Positions 1 through 11,889 are shown, numbered from the stretch's first letter. The stretch: 64,000 bases of DNA from Microcebus murinus (GCF_040939455.1 NC_134112.1:68031001-68095000); one strand, 5' to 3'. Notes: generated by a model from the sequence alone, not told the origin. Numbers and translations: made by a program.

Positions 1-885
1 GCATTTCCTGATGTTTGTAGCAAAGGATGGCTGAGTCTTAGTTAGGTGTAGTCAAAGGTAGAGCCTAACGCAACGTTAAGGTTAAAAACACAAATAAGAC
101 TCAAATTTTATGCCTTTAAAATATTTTATTATTAACCTTAATGTAAATTTGAATTTTTTTTTTTTGGTGGTGTGTTCCAATATATATTCACTCATTTACT
201 GTCCTTACTCTATAATAGAGATTGAGAAATCTCTCTTAATTGTTAAGAAGTGCTTTCTCTCAAGCTCTATCAGCTTCTGAAGCAATCTGCAGAGGAAATG
301 CAGCTGCTTCTCTTGTTCATTAGTGACTAATTGTTGTATCCTTAGAGCCTTGCACATAGCCGGATAGCAATGCATACTGGCTACACACTGGAGTTGAATG
401 TATCATTGTCTTTCAAAACTATCCTAGCAGTAAGATAAGGATTTTATGCAGGTTATTTCAATCAATAAAACAGCACGGTAGCTTGTGCCCTTTCCTTCTC
501 CAAATATAGACAAAGAAATATCTTACCAAACAATCATCTTTTAACTAATTAATAACCTTGAAAAATTAAGATTACAGTGAATATTATATGCATATTAAGA
601 TCTTTAAAAGATACGATAATTGGAACTGTCAGGACAATAATCACTTTATTTTAGAGTGTCTTCTGTCAGGTAAATTAGACTCAGATTTGACACAAAAAGG
701 TAACAGAAAATAACTAACAGTCATTTAAAATAGTTGTCTTTACCCAAGCTTTAGAGTTCAAGCTTGGGCTTCTAAATTAAGTATCCACATGCATATTTAT
801 TTAATTGAAGGATAAACCAATTCTCAAAGCACTTAATATTAAAAAATGGGTAGAATATATTTATCTGCCAAAAACATGATAAATT
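1..885. other. Unique AT-rich non-coding DNA
   Basis: I see no gene and no repeat I can name here. There is a short T run near 157-166 and otherwise AT-rich single-copy-looking sequence with stops in every frame. Confidence 0.5.
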
Positions 886-889
886 TCAT

Positions 890-1025
890 TCCTGCATTAT
901 CTCATTTAATAGTCACAACAACTATTATTATCCCTATTTTACAGGTGAGGAAACTGATGCTTAGGGAAATTAAGTAACTTGCTCAAGTTTACATAGCTAA
1001 TAAGTGACAGAATTTTAATGAAGTA
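890..1025 (-). repeat. MIR SINE, antisense fragment
   Basis: The order of blocks is that of an antisense MIR core: 'tctcatttaatagtcacaac', then 'ttattatccctattttacag', 'gtgaggaaactgatgctta', 'taagtaacttgctcaag' and 'catagctaataagtgacag'. MIR is an ancient tRNA-derived mammalian SINE. The copy is diverged and lacks clear ends. Confidence 0.85.
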
Positions 1026-2545
1026 CTGTTAATCCTTATAATTAGAAAATGTATCATTTTTCCATGAAAATGGGCATGTCTTTGTTTTTAGTGAAAATGG
1101 AAATTTCCCTTTTTTGGTGCTTGATAATTGTCTAACAAACCAAATCTGAAGAAAAGGTTTACATTTCTTGTATTTCATCCAATTCACCCTCAACCTGGGA
1201 CTATTCATGGGGAAGAAAACAAATTATGCAGATGTTGGGAATAGCTTGTTAGAAATCCATTAACTTTTAATTTTTAACTATCAAGATTTTAACCACTGAG
1301 GGTATTAGGTTAAATCTATCACTTAAGAAGATTGCAAATGCTTCCCTTGGGAGGAAATTAATTCTATGAAGCTAAGACTACTTACTCTATGACTAGATGG
1401 TACACACTCTAGCAGCACTAATCAATTAAGCCTCATAATTCTGCTGAAATGGAGTGCTAGCTTTCCCAAGAGAACACATCAGTTGACCTCTATAGTTTTC
1501 AGCTGCAGATGCCCCATTGGGTCTCTATCCTGGACAGCTGGGAGGCTGTCACTGGTTCCTGCTGGCTGTCTGAGGTGATGGGTGATCTCTCCGGTTTCCA
1601 GATCTCCCAGGTTAGTGCAGCTTAATGAGTGGAACATTTGCTCTTGGTCCTGCTCTGCACTTTCTCCCCAGCAGTTCGGCAAGGTGGATAATCTCTCCAC
1701 ACTGTGATTAATTTATTTAGCTAATCAGACCCAAGAGTGGCTTTGTTAAAGAAAGTAACTGTTTCAATGTTGTGATTTATGAGGCCCTCAGCTAAAGGAC
1801 CCTGCTAGACCTTGCCCTGCACTCCTGCTCCCCACCCAATTTCCAGAGATTAACTCTTTGTAAACTTGATATATCTAGAAAATCTCAAGTTACTCCATGA
1901 AAAAGGATTTAATAGATTTTGGGGGCACAACCATCCTCTTTGGATGAAATTCAAACTTCTACTCTTTATTTTGCTGGTTTCAATGATTCCTTATTAATCA
2001 ACATCAAACTCTCTTCTCTCTTCTGACCTCCATTAACTGGGTTTTGTGTTCTAGAGGGGATTGCTGACTTTAGTCCAGCCTGTGCTCCTGCCATGTTCAA
2101 GCAGCTTTCTACCAAGGGCTCTCAGTTCTGAATTCTCAGTCCTAATGTCAACCACCTGACCAAGATTTCCTCCCCTGACCCTCTCCAAGCTCTGACTGTA
2201 CTATCCCATTTGACCAAGCCATTGCCTCACCACTGAGAACTCATTCACAGCCAAGCTGCATCAGCTCGTAGAGGTAATCTTCAAACTTCTCAAGGACTAT
2301 CCAATTAAACCTAGTATTACTCTGATCTTACCAGAAGCCAGTTCTGTGTGCACATGTACCCACTGTTAAATTATGGGGATTCCATATATGAAACACTGCC
2401 AAGGAAAATAGTAGCGCCACTGCCTCCAATTCACCCAAATGAAATCAAAAGCTGCACGTACAACCCAAGATCACTGTAACTGCAGTAGTTTCCAACCTCT
2501 GTTTTAATCATAGGAACTGTTTTACGTAAACAAAATTTCACCCAC
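1026..2545. other. Unassigned non-coding sequence
   Basis: No gene is recognised. The part at about 1470-1700 is richer in GC than its surroundings and open for 73 codons on the minus strand (1479-1700), but it resembles no family I know. The pyrimidine-rich stretch at 1990-2330 also gave no assignment. Confidence 0.4.
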
Positions 2546-2552
2546 AACCTCA

Positions 2553-2630
2553 GTATTGATTCATGTATTCAATAAGTATTGAGCACATATGTTGTGGAAA
2601 GCACTGAATACATGCCTCAGTAAATGGAAA
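2553..2630 (-). repeat. L2 LINE 3' end, antisense fragment (probable)
   Basis: The sequence 'attcaataagtattgagcac' followed by a degenerate 'gtggaaagcactgaatac' fits the reverse complement of the L2 3' terminus, where the consensus gives a tail repeat, a transition and then 'tgtgccaggcactgtgct'. It is short and diverged. Confidence 0.5.
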
Positions 2631-2657
2631 TGCCATCCATGCCCTAAATAGCTCCAT

Positions 2658-3098
2658 CCCAAAGTCTAGGAGTCATCCCTGATTCCTCTCTTTCCCTCAC
2701 TGCATGTACCAATCCATCAGCAAGGCTTGTCAATTTCACCTCTAATACAGATCTTCATTTTTTTCTATTTCTCTCTTGCAACAGCCACCCCAATCCAAGT
2801 CATCACCATCTCTTATATCTACCAGGGCAAACCTCCCTGCTCCTCTTGCTCCACCCTTCTTCATCCAAAGAGAAAGGTGTTCCCTAACTGGCCATTTTAA
2901 ATTAGCCCTCCAACCATTAGTCACTCTTTATCACATTTCCCTGTTCTATATTCTTCAAAGCATTGATTACCATCTGAAATATTATGCTATTTTATTTAAC
3001 TTGTTTATTGTCTGTCTCCTTCTACCCCTCAATATTGTAAATTCTCTATTCACAACTGTGTCCACTAAAATGGTGCTTGGTATATAGTCGGACTTAAT
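2658..3098 (+). repeat. L2/CR1-clade LINE, 3' part, sense
   Basis: The first half ('gtctaggagtcatccctgat' and 'caatccatcagcaaggcttg') matches the region after the reverse transcriptase domain of L2. The second half ('attgattaccatctgaaat', 'ttgtttattgtctgtctcct') matches the 3' end. Between them part of the consensus is missing, so this copy is internally deleted. A 103-codon open frame at 2776-3087 is a by-product and has many indels against the old LINE frame. Confidence 0.7.
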
Positions 3099-3490
3099 GG
3101 CTATTTGTTAAGTAGACAGTGGGAAATAAAACAAAGTTCATTCCTTCATAGAACTTACAGTTAAACTAAGAAAAAGTAAATAATGAATATAATCATATAT
3201 ATAATCCAAATATATAAATTGTGATAAGTGCTATAAAAGGAAAAAATAAATTGCTCTATGGCCTGGAAAGATGGCTCTGAGCAGGTGCAGGAAGGAGGTG
3301 AGCTGAACAGAATTAGCCACATGGATGTCTGAAGGAAAAGTACTCCAGATAGAGAGGAAAGGCAATGCAAAAGCCTTAAAGGGTCAGTAGTATGTGTGGC
3401 CTGTTTGAGGAAAGGGTGGAGTGGACCAGGTTGGAAAATAATAAGACATGAAGTCAGAAAGGAAATGGATTACAACAGCAGAGCTGTTTC
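3099..3490 (-). repeat. L2 LINE, antisense fragment
   Basis: Blocks such as 'ttgtgataagtgctataaaa', 'ggaaaggcaatgcaaaagcc', 'gtgtggcctgtttgagg' and 'gacatgaagtcagaaagg' follow the order seen in antisense L2 copies. It abuts a sense L2 at about 3098, so the two L2 3' ends meet tail to tail. Confidence 0.7.
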
Positions 3491-5435
3491 ATTGACCATA
3501 AGTCCTAATAATTTAGACATTAAAGCTCACATTCCTCAGAAGGGCATAGGATACCTAGCAGGTATTTCAGCCTGCATAAAAGGTTTTTTGTGTTTGGTCT
3601 GTTTTGTTCCATGAAGGTTGATATTAGACTGGATGTTATCATCAGATTGTTCTTGTGTATCCAATCACACCCCACATATAACCCTCAGAAAATGATGCAA
3701 AATTGCAAAGAAAAATCAGATCTTAATCATACTGGACCTTCCAGAATTGACTATTTTTTTTACCCTAACCAATTACTTAATTATGCTGAAATAATAGTAT
3801 TTCAATCCAAGATCAAAATGGGGAGTTCAGTTAAATTCTCATGCTGGATTCCAAATAATTTGACTGCTTTTGGCAAATTATAGACAGAGTGTGTGCATAA
3901 CAGAAAAATAGTTTAGTTTTAGTTTTCAGAAACAATTTTAACTTTCTGGGAGAAGTATTCCACTTCAGAAACTAAACAAACTTCTAATGAAAAGGTAAGA
4001 AATTAAACTTTTTTTGATATGCAAAATTCTCACATCACTCGGTAGTCTGTACACATATAAATTAAGTAAATTTAATAATTTATTATTGTGTACAAATGTA
4101 GGAAAAACCATAGTATTTTTTTCAAGGACTTCATAGTTGAATTGATTGATAGGGCAAACACACAACAAAGGAAATGCTATAGGAACCATGTGTCAGTGCA
4201 GAAATGCCTCTCCAGAAATGACTTTATCCGTGACGCTTTACCTGTCTTCTTCTACCATGATTCTCTAAACTCAGAGACTTATCTCAGCTGTCTTAACCCC
4301 ATTCCTGATCTGGAAACAATCACATTTCTGATCTAGGGGTATTTAAGGAGCACTTGGCTCATAGCAGAGGACTTTAAGGTCAGCCCATTTGAGTGGTTGG
4401 TCTGGTTTTGGCATCACACCCTTACTCTGGTAACTGGACTTGCCTTTTGCCTTGGGACCAAGCTCTCCCTGTATCCTGCTTATCTTTATACTGTCAGCTT
4501 TATACCTCATTTCCAGGTTTGCTAACTTTCCCCAAATTGGAGCTGGACACTTGTTACCTGTGATAACCTGTCTAAGGCTACCTGCCTTTCTTCCCACCTG
4601 TTATCTGCCACCAGAATACCCTATGATGGCAGGGCCATTTATACACTGTGAGATAACATTATAATGATAGTAAAATATAATTAACAGGCACTTCTGGGAT
4701 AGGACTTGGGAAGGAGAGACACTTCTTTTATCTGTAGAATTTTGAATTTATTTTACCATGTGTATACGGTATTTTAAAGATAATAAAAAAAATTTTAAAA
4801 ATGGAAACAGTCACAATTTAAAAATCTAAGAATCTAATATTTTTCCAGTACAAAGAAATGCCTAAATCCTACCCCAAGCCAACCACCTCTCCCTCAAGAT
4901 TCCCAAGGGAGCCATCAAATATTGCTCAAAGCAAGCAAGGCAAGCTGATTGTTACTATAATTTGAGGCTTTAACATTGTCTCAATAGAGAAATCCAGTGA
5001 GCTAGACCCTGGGAGGCTGGAGCCTGCAGTTACCTACAACTCTAGTGTGGTTTGGGCCAATGTGCCAGCAAGAAACAGAAGAGATAGAGACAGAGAATTT
5101 GCCTCGGTGCCTAGGTATGATTTGGGGGAAGGGAAAGCCTTCCATGCTTATCTTCCTAGCTGTATGAAAATAGAGGGGCAGTTTGGGGCCCTGCCTCACT
5201 TTTCCAGTCTCTTGGAAGGAAGAAATCCTAAAAGAACTATCTTCACATTTAGGTAATTTTTCAATCCTTTTTAATACTGTACCCTTTTGTACTATAATCT
5301 AATCTAGAAGCAGCCTTCCTCTTCATTGAGGATAGAATGCAATGCCTACATTCTAACTCATTTTTAGGAGAGAGGTAAGGAAGGAAAGTGGATCTTTAAC
5401 TTCCTTACTAGGGAAGAAATATGGTATTACAGATA
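3491..5435. other. Unassigned non-coding sequence
   Basis: No gene or named repeat can be supported. The segment 4190-4660 is less AT-rich and has open frames of 74-84 codons on both strands, which is expected by chance. Near 4660-4850 the sequence becomes strongly AT-rich with short A runs. Confidence 0.4.
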
Positions 5436-5740
5436 AATTCATGATGGGGGAGGGGACAGATGTTGAAGAAGGCAGGATAATATGAGGTGAGGGTATTAGG
5501 TAATGTCTGGTAGATTATGAAGAGTCTGAAAGTCATGATGGGAAGATTAGACTTTCTCCTTTTAGCTTATTTATCACACTCTGTGTGAGACAGAGTGTAG
5601 GAGAGGGAGAAATTGTTGATGTTAATTCAATACATTTCAGAAGTGTTTTGAACACAGGGAAGGCAAGAGGACTAGGTGAATAAATGTGTGGTGAAATGGA
5701 GTGGTGGAATCAAAAATGATTCTGCCATTTTGAATGTCTG
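5436..5740 (-). repeat. Probable L2 antisense fragment
   Basis: The run 'gtctggtagattatgaagag' then 'tctgaaagtcatgatgggaag', and later 'ggaatcaaaaatgattctgcc', resembles the antisense L2 segments elsewhere in this window (compare 24830-24960). It is highly diverged, so the call is tentative. Confidence 0.4.
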
Positions 5741-5780
5741 TCAATGATGTAAGGCACCCTTCGTAATGTTCTGTCTCACA

Positions 5781-5800
5781 TTTTTTTTTTTTTTTTTTTT
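5781..5800. repeat. Poly(T) tract
   Basis: There are 20 consecutive T residues. It could be the tail of a minus-strand retroposon, but the sequence to the right (5801 on) does not look like an Alu or L1 3' end, so I treat it as a simple repeat. Confidence 0.9.
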
Positions 5801-7035
5801 GGCCAATGGACTGACTATCAATTTTGGGTAGATCCAGAAATGGGACATTTATTATATTACTGCAAGTTCATTTTATACTATCAAACAATTTGCCTATATT
5901 GGTTGAAAAGCACAGAATTCTATTTCTGCCAATTCTTTCTTCCTTTCCCTCATTAATCTGTATAGAGAAACCTAGTAATGCCTTTCAACCTCCTCTACAA
6001 GTTTGCCAAGGGGAATATCTGCACAGAGACCTGGTTGGGCAAATGTCCTTTTTATTACTGGGTGACATTTTGGCTTTAATCTAGGTGGGAGACAAAGCAG
6101 GCCATGCTGCCCTTTTTCCTCTAAATTCAAAACAAAACAAGCAAAAAAGCCAAACCAAACCAAAGCAAAAAGCCAGTGCTAGGGGAGGGAGCAATGCTAA
6201 GAGCTCAAGGAGGTAATGAGGCAGCCCTGGTCCCCCTTACTTCAGCAACATTGGCAGACATTCAAAAAGACCAAATGAGATTCTCAAGAAACAGAAATCC
6301 CAGGTGAAAGAGACCATGTTCCTAGCACTATGGCCCAACTATAGTGCTCTTGTCCCTGACCAATCTTTGTTAGCCTCACTTCTTAGAATAAAGGTTAAGT
6401 AATTAATAATGCAAAATGTCTATCTTCATAAATGAAGTTTATAACAATTAAAAAATTCTTAAGCATACACAGCTGTGGCTATGTATATGTACAGTTACTT
6501 CATTCACAAAATTAACAACACAACCACAAAACAACAGTCAGAAGAATGAGATCAAATAACTTGTTTTAAGTGACCAATCAAAAATGTTAACACACACGTG
6601 CAGACAGACATCATAATTGATCAGTAAAAAGTCAGTCAAAAATCAATCAATCATTATCTTGTAGCTTAGAAACAAGCATTGGCATATTGACTTGGACCAT
6701 AGAAATATAGGCAAGTTGAATGAAAGGGGAGATCGCTGATATTCCATTGCTACGGTTAGATGTGCTTTATTAATCAAAACACTACATATTTACATAACAA
6801 ATTAGCTTCATATCTGCAGTCTATGCTTTTTGCTTGGCTATCACTTGGAAAGTTGACTCAAGAATGCCATTCCTTGCTTTGTGAGTTTGATCTGACCTGA
6901 ACTTTACCCCTTTACCTCCTCTGAAATAGTTGCTCTGCGAAGTTCAAATAAAAATCAGGCAGAGGTCTGAATTTTCCTTTTCCTTTCTTTCTTTTTGCTG
7001 AAAAATTTATTTATTAATTGATAAAAATTGTACAT
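5801..7035. other. Unassigned non-coding sequence
   Basis: No gene is seen. The stretch 6700-6980 is moderately complex and ends in a pyrimidine run at 6973-6996. I cannot name a repeat family for it. Confidence 0.4.
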
Positions 7036-7044
7036 ATTTGTAGT

Positions 7045-8420
7045 GTAAATGGTGTTGGGAAAACTGGATGTCCACATGCTGAAGAATAAAATTAGACTCT
7101 GATCTCACACCAAATACAAAATTCAATTCAAGATGGATTAAAAACTTTAATGTAAGACCCAAAATTATAAAATTACTAAAAGAAAACTTAAGGTAAAAGC
7201 CCCACGACACTGGCATGGGCAATGACTTTTTGGTTATGACCTCAAAAGCACGGGCAACAAAAGCCAAAATAGACAAATGGGATCACATCAAGCTAAAAAG
7301 CTTCTGCACAGCAAAGGAAGCAACAGAGTGAAGAGACAACCTGTAGAATAGGAGAATATTTATAAAATATACATCTAATAAGAAGTTAATATCCAAAATA
7401 TATAAGGAATGCAACACAATAGCAAAAGCACAAATAACCTTATTTTAAAATGGGCAAAGGACCTGAATAGATATTTCTCAAAAGAAGACATAAAAATGGC
7501 CAACAAATGTATGAGAAAATACTCAGTGTCACAATCATCAGGGAAATGCAAATGAGAACCACAGTAAGATATGACCTCACATCTGTTAAAAAGACTATTA
7601 TCAAAAAAACAAAAAAAATAAGTGTCAATAAAGATATGAAGAAAAGGGAACACTTGTATACTGTTGGTGGGGATGTAAATTACTACATCCATTATGGAAA
7701 TAATGTGAAGTTTCCTCAAAAAATTAAAAATAGAACTACCGTATAATCTAGCAATCTCACTTCTGGGTATATATCCAAAGGAAATGAAATTAGCCTGTCA
7801 AAGACATACCTGGCCTCCTATGCTTATTGCAACACTATTCACAATAGACAAGATGTGTGATCAATGTAAGTGTCCATTGGCAAGATGAATGGATAAAGAA
7901 AGCTTGGTATATATACACAATGGAATACTATCCAGCCTTAAAAAAGAAATAAATCGTGTAATTTGTGGCAGCATGGACAAACCTGGAGGACATTATGTTA
8001 AGTGAAATAAGCCAGGGACAGAAAGACAAATACCACATCATTTCACTCAAATATGGAATCTAAAAAAGTTAGATTCTACCTCTCATTGAAGTAGAGAGTA
8101 GAATGGTAGGTACCAGGGGCGTAGGTGGTTGCGAGATGAGATTGAGGAGATGTTTAAAGAATACAAAATTTCAGTTAGATAGGAGAAATAAATTCAAGAG
8201 ATCTATTGTACAACATAGTTAATAATATATTGTATTCTTAAAAAATGTTGAGAGTGATTAAAAAGTGTTCTCACCACAAAATGATAACTCTGTGAAGTAA
8301 TACATAATGTTAACTAGCTAGATTTTGTCATTCCACAATGTATATATACTTTAAAACATCACGTTGTACATAATAAATACATACAATTGTATCTATATGT
8401 TAAAAAATAAAAATAAATAA
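7045..8420 (+). repeat. L1M LINE-1, 3' part of ORF2 and 3' UTR
   Basis: From 'ggtgttgggaaaactggatg' the sequence runs through the C-terminal part of L1 ORF2, with landmarks 'gggatcacatcaagctaaaa', 'gcttctgcacagcaaaggaa', 'gggcaaaggacctgaataga' and 'acaatggaatactatccagc'. It continues into a 3' UTR of the L1MA/L1MB type ('agatctattgtacaacatag', 'tgttctcaccacaaaatgat', 'cattccacaatgtata') and an A-rich tail at 8402-8420. The reading frame is broken by many stops and indels. It is 5' truncated and long dead. Minus-strand open frames inside it (7375-7719) are shadows. Confidence 0.93.
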
Positions 8421-9385
8421 GCTTTGTGCACCTTTCTCTTTCTCTGCTCCTTTTAGGGCACCCATAATACACATATTGCTTTTCTTAATGGTGTCCCATA
8501 AGTCCTGTAGGCTTTTTTTCACTCTTTTTTCATTCTTTATTTCCCCCTTCTGGGCAATTTCAAGTTGTCTCCAAGATCACTGATTCTTCTGCCTAATTGA
8601 GTCTGCTGTTGAAGCTTTCTGTGGAGTGTATCAGTTTAGTCATTGTGTTCTTCAGCTTCAGAATTTCTGTTTGGTTCTTTTTTATGGTTTCTATCTCTTT
8701 GTTGAACTTATTTTGTTTATGTATTGTTTTTCTGACTTCATTTAGTTGTTTGTGTTCTCTTGTAGCTTGCTGAGCTTCTTTAAAGTAATTTTCAATTTTT
8801 TGTTAGGCAGTTCATAGAGCTGTATTTCTTTAGGGTAGATTACTGATACTTTAATTTGCTCCTTTGGTGGTGTGATGTTTCCCAGATTATTCATGATCCT
8901 CTTGGACATATGTTTGGTGTCTGCGCAGTTGAATAAGTAGGCACCTCTTCCAGTCTTTATAGACTGGCTTTGGCAGGTTAAGCCTTTCACCAGTCATCCT
9001 GTCCAGAGGTCCTAGGCGGACTGTCTTGCAGGGTGTGTGGACAGACTTGCAGCTGGAGTTTTTAGGCAGGCTGATCTGATGCCTGGGTCAGCAGGTGGGT
9101 AGACCTAGAGCATGGGTCAATAGGAGCTAGACTGATACTAGGGCTCTGTGAGGTTAGGCCTGGAGCCTGGGTCTGCTGGGTTGGGACTAGAGCTTGTGTT
9201 TACTGGGTCAAGTCTGGATCCTGGGTCTATGCTACCGAGCCAGGTGCTGGGGGCCATTGGGGTTCTACTGAGTGAGTCTGTGAGAGTGGGTCTGGAGCCT
9301 ATTTCTGTGGGAGCTGGCCTGAGCCTGGGTTCATGGGGGCTGGCCTGCTGCTTGGGGGAGCCTGGGAGATCTAAATTTTCTAGTT
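8421..9385 (-). repeat. L1M LINE-1, 5' region, antisense
   Basis: Read on the minus strand, this is an L1M 5' UTR followed by the leader/ORF1-proximal region. On the plus strand it shows 'gtcccataagtcctgtaggc', 'ctgtttggttcttttttatg' and 'ctttggtggtgtgatgtttc', then a GC-rich region with repeated 'gcctgggtct'-like units (9060-9370) typical of L1M 5' UTRs. It begins exactly at the A-rich tail of the plus-strand L1 3' end. An 85-codon plus-strand frame (9148-9405) is a product of the 5' UTR units and is not a gene. Confidence 0.85.
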
Positions 9386-9417
9386 CCCATTGCTCAACTT
9401 GTTAATTAAAAGGAATA

Positions 9418-9625
9418 ACTATAATATTATAATAGTGAGTGTTTCACTAAATGTCAAACATAATGTTAGGCTTTTAGATACATTGTCTTGCTTAATCTTT
9501 ACAATAAGCTCACAGAGCAGTGATTATCCTATTTTATGGGTATGAAAATCATATCTCACAAAGGTTAGGTAATTTGACTTAGGTTACTCATACACCAGCT
9601 GGCAGAGGTAAAATTCAAATTAATC
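9418..9625 (-). repeat. MIR SINE, antisense, near full length
   Basis: Antisense MIR blocks occur in order: 'tgttaggcttttagatacat', 'cttgcttaatctttacaata', 'atcctattttatgggtatga', 'caaaggttaggtaatttgac' and 'ccagctggcagaggtaaaat'. It sits directly beside the end of the antisense L1 5' region. Confidence 0.8.
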
Positions 9626-9639
9626 TCTGAGTGACTTTG

Positions 9640-10735
9640 TGTTTTATTTATATGAAACTCTGAGGATATTTTTTGATGCAGACACTTAGGTTTTCTTAGA
9701 CTAAGTTTATGTGTGACTATGAATAAACTATGGTTAGGGGGTTTGATTGGGTTTTGGGGAGTCATTTTTTTAAATTAATTGTTATAGTATTGCTTTTATT
9801 CTGGTTTTATTGTTAACAGGCTACATAAACTATTTGACACAATTTTCCAGGGTAATTTTTGAAAAAGAGATTTAGTCCATCTCCATATTGAATGAATCAG
9901 CATTTTTCATACTTTCTAATGGTCACATCAGATTGAGGGGTGCATTATGTAAGAGAGAGAAGACAACTTCAAACAGGAGGGACAGAATCATTGGCTTTAT
10001 ATGAAGAGAAATGCATGTATGTATATTCCTTTAAAAAGATTAATATTCCATGCTACATTTGCCACCAGAGGGAGTCATATGAATACCATAACATATTATC
10101 AAAGGAAAAAAATAATCATTAACTATTTTATTCCAGTTCCATTGATATTTCAACTAGCATTCAGAATTTGATAGAACTGATGCAACTAAGGGAAAGGACT
10201 TAAACATCTCACTTTAATTAATTAATTAAATTAATCATAATGTAGGTTTAAAAACAGAAGAAATGTGTTACTTAAATAAGTAATGCAGGCTGAAATATAA
10301 ATTTCAAAACAGACTAATAGACATATTCCAGATTTCAGCAATATGAGCTTAATGTTATAATTAAACTAAAAAATCAAGCTGTGATCTTTTTAGTTCCAAA
10401 AACTATTATCCATTATTATCAAAACACTGTTTAAATAAGTTCTGGAATCAATAATTTTATTGTTTCATCAAGCATATTTTATTTTATCATTATAATGTCT
10501 GTACCAGGATGACTGGGATTGCTATTATCAGTAAATAAAATAAAAGTGCTCTGAAAAAGAAACTTAATAGATAGCAAGATTCCATTACCAAAGGCAATTT
10601 TATGTACTGTGCTCTCTGAAACCCAGGACAAGAATTTCTCAATCGATGAAGAAGAGGAAAAGATGGACTGTTTAGTAACTGGTAAGTTTATAACCCAATT
10701 TATTTTATATCTAATTTTAGAATTGTTCACTCAAT
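9640..10735. other. Unassigned AT-rich non-coding sequence
   Basis: I see only AT-rich, apparently unique DNA, including a 'taattaattaattaaattaa' run near 10214-10234. There is no gene and no repeat I can name. Confidence 0.45.
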
Positions 10736-10749
10736 AGCATTTATTGAAT

Positions 10750-11062
10750 GTCTGTATACTTCAAAACATCATATGGTACATAACAAATACATACAATTTT
10801 ATCTATTTTTTAAAAAAATAAAAATAAATAAATAAGCTTTGGTGGTATCATGTTTTCCAGATTATTGATGATAAATTTGGCCATATGTCTGAAAATATGA
10901 ACAAGTGGGCATCTCTTCTAGTATGTATAGACTGGCCTTGGCAGGGTAAGCCCTTCACTAGTCATCTATTCCAGAGGTTCTAGGCAAGCTGTCTGGTATG
11001 ATCTGTAGGCAGACTTGCAGCTAGAATTTTGGGGCAGGTTGCCACAGCACTAAATTTTCCAT
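10750..11062. repeat. Second copy of the L1 3' end / antisense L1 5' junction
   Basis: Positions 10755-10835 match 8347-8420 (the L1M 3' UTR end and A-rich tail), and 10836-11040 match the antisense L1 5' region from about 8862 to 9070 ('agactggccttggcaggg', 'ccagaggttctaggcaagct', 'gcagacttgcagct'). Compared with the first copy, 440 bp (about 8427-8866) are missing at a shared 'ctttg'. A further stretch of about 290 bp before 'ctaaattttc' also appears to be missing. The L1 part is plus strand and the rest is minus strand, as in copy 1. Confidence 0.8.
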
Positions 11063-11130
11063 TAAAATCAAGATCCAGTGACAGTCTTAGAAAGATGAGT
11101 TCTGAAATGATATATATATACTTTTTATAT

Positions 11131-11316
11131 AGTGCTTTTCAAAATGTGGTCCCTAGACCAGCCCCACATGATTACCAGGGAATTTGTTCAAAATACAAAT
11201 TCTTGAATCTCAGTCCAGACCTACTGGTTCAGAAAGTCTAGGGGTGGAGCCCAGCAATTTGTGTTTTGACAAGTCCTCTGTGATTCTGATGCATACTTAA
11301 AGTTTGAAAGCCACTG
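11131..11316 (+). mobile_element. MER5A non-autonomous hAT-Charlie DNA transposon
   Basis: The element is almost complete. It has 'agtgcttttcaaaatgtggt', 'ccctagaccagccccacatg', 'cagacctactggttcagaaa', 'gcccagcaatttgtgttttg' and a terminal inverted copy ending 'gtttgaaagccactga'. The ends are imperfect inverted repeats, as expected for MER5A. It carries no coding capacity and depended on a Charlie transposase. Confidence 0.93.
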
Positions 11317-11343
11317 ATAGTCTCTTGAAACTAAGTCTATTAC

Positions 11344-11878
11344 GGGCTTCCGAGTTGAGGTTTTTCCAAGTTCTTGGTGTTCATCAGGAAAAAAATTTCA
11401 GGCTGCATGATGTAAGCCAAGCAAACAACAACTTTTTTTATTGAAAGTGAAAGTACACTCTCAGGGAGGAGAGTGGGCAGGCTCAAAAGGGATCAGCTGC
11501 ACTGAAAGGAAGTGATTTTAGATCTTTTGTAGTCTTACTAATTGAGGGGAAGAATACTCAAGGCCAAGAGGTTGGCTTTTGATAAAAATTTGGGTAGTAA
11601 TTCCTAACATTGGGTTCCTTCCTATTTTTATACTTTGTATGGTTGTCCTGGAACTGTCATGGTGATTTCAAGAGCAGAGAAATTTTAAAACCACAATGTA
11701 AATGATATTGTAATTAGCCAAAGTTCATGTAAGGTGGCAGAGATAACTGACAAGCAGGTTGAAGCCAGTTCTTGCCTGTGGTTATCAGCCCTTCTAATTA
11801 GCTTCTGCTTGAGGGTTGTTTACTTTAGCAAGTCCAGCAACTTCTGCAAATTGGAGAATGTGCTTTCTGTCTGTATTT
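11344..11878 (-). mobile_element. Solitary retroviral LTR, antisense
   Basis: The sequence has the layout of an LTR read from the minus strand. Close to the right-hand side of the minus-strand LTR there is a polyadenylation signal, AATAAA (plus strand 'tttatt' near 11438), following 'aagtgaaagtacactctcag'. Further in are 'gtggttatcagcccttctaa' and 'tgtcatggtgatttc'. The block is flanked by 'tattac' at 11338-11343 and 11879-11884, which may be the target duplication, though the expected TG...CA termini are not clear. No gag, pol or env is attached, so it is probably a solo LTR of an old endogenous retrovirus. I cannot name the subfamily. Confidence 0.7.
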
Positions 11879-11889
11879 TATTACAGTAG

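Noticed and set aside
5781..5800. Tail of a processed pseudogene on the minus strand
   Set aside because: No coding remnant or AATAAA-type signal in the expected orientation was recognised to the right of the T run.
9148..9405. 85-codon frame with repeated LGLEP/GSAGLGLE-like units
   Set aside because: It is the reverse of the GC-rich 'gcctgggtct' units in an L1M 5' UTR, not a repeat protein.
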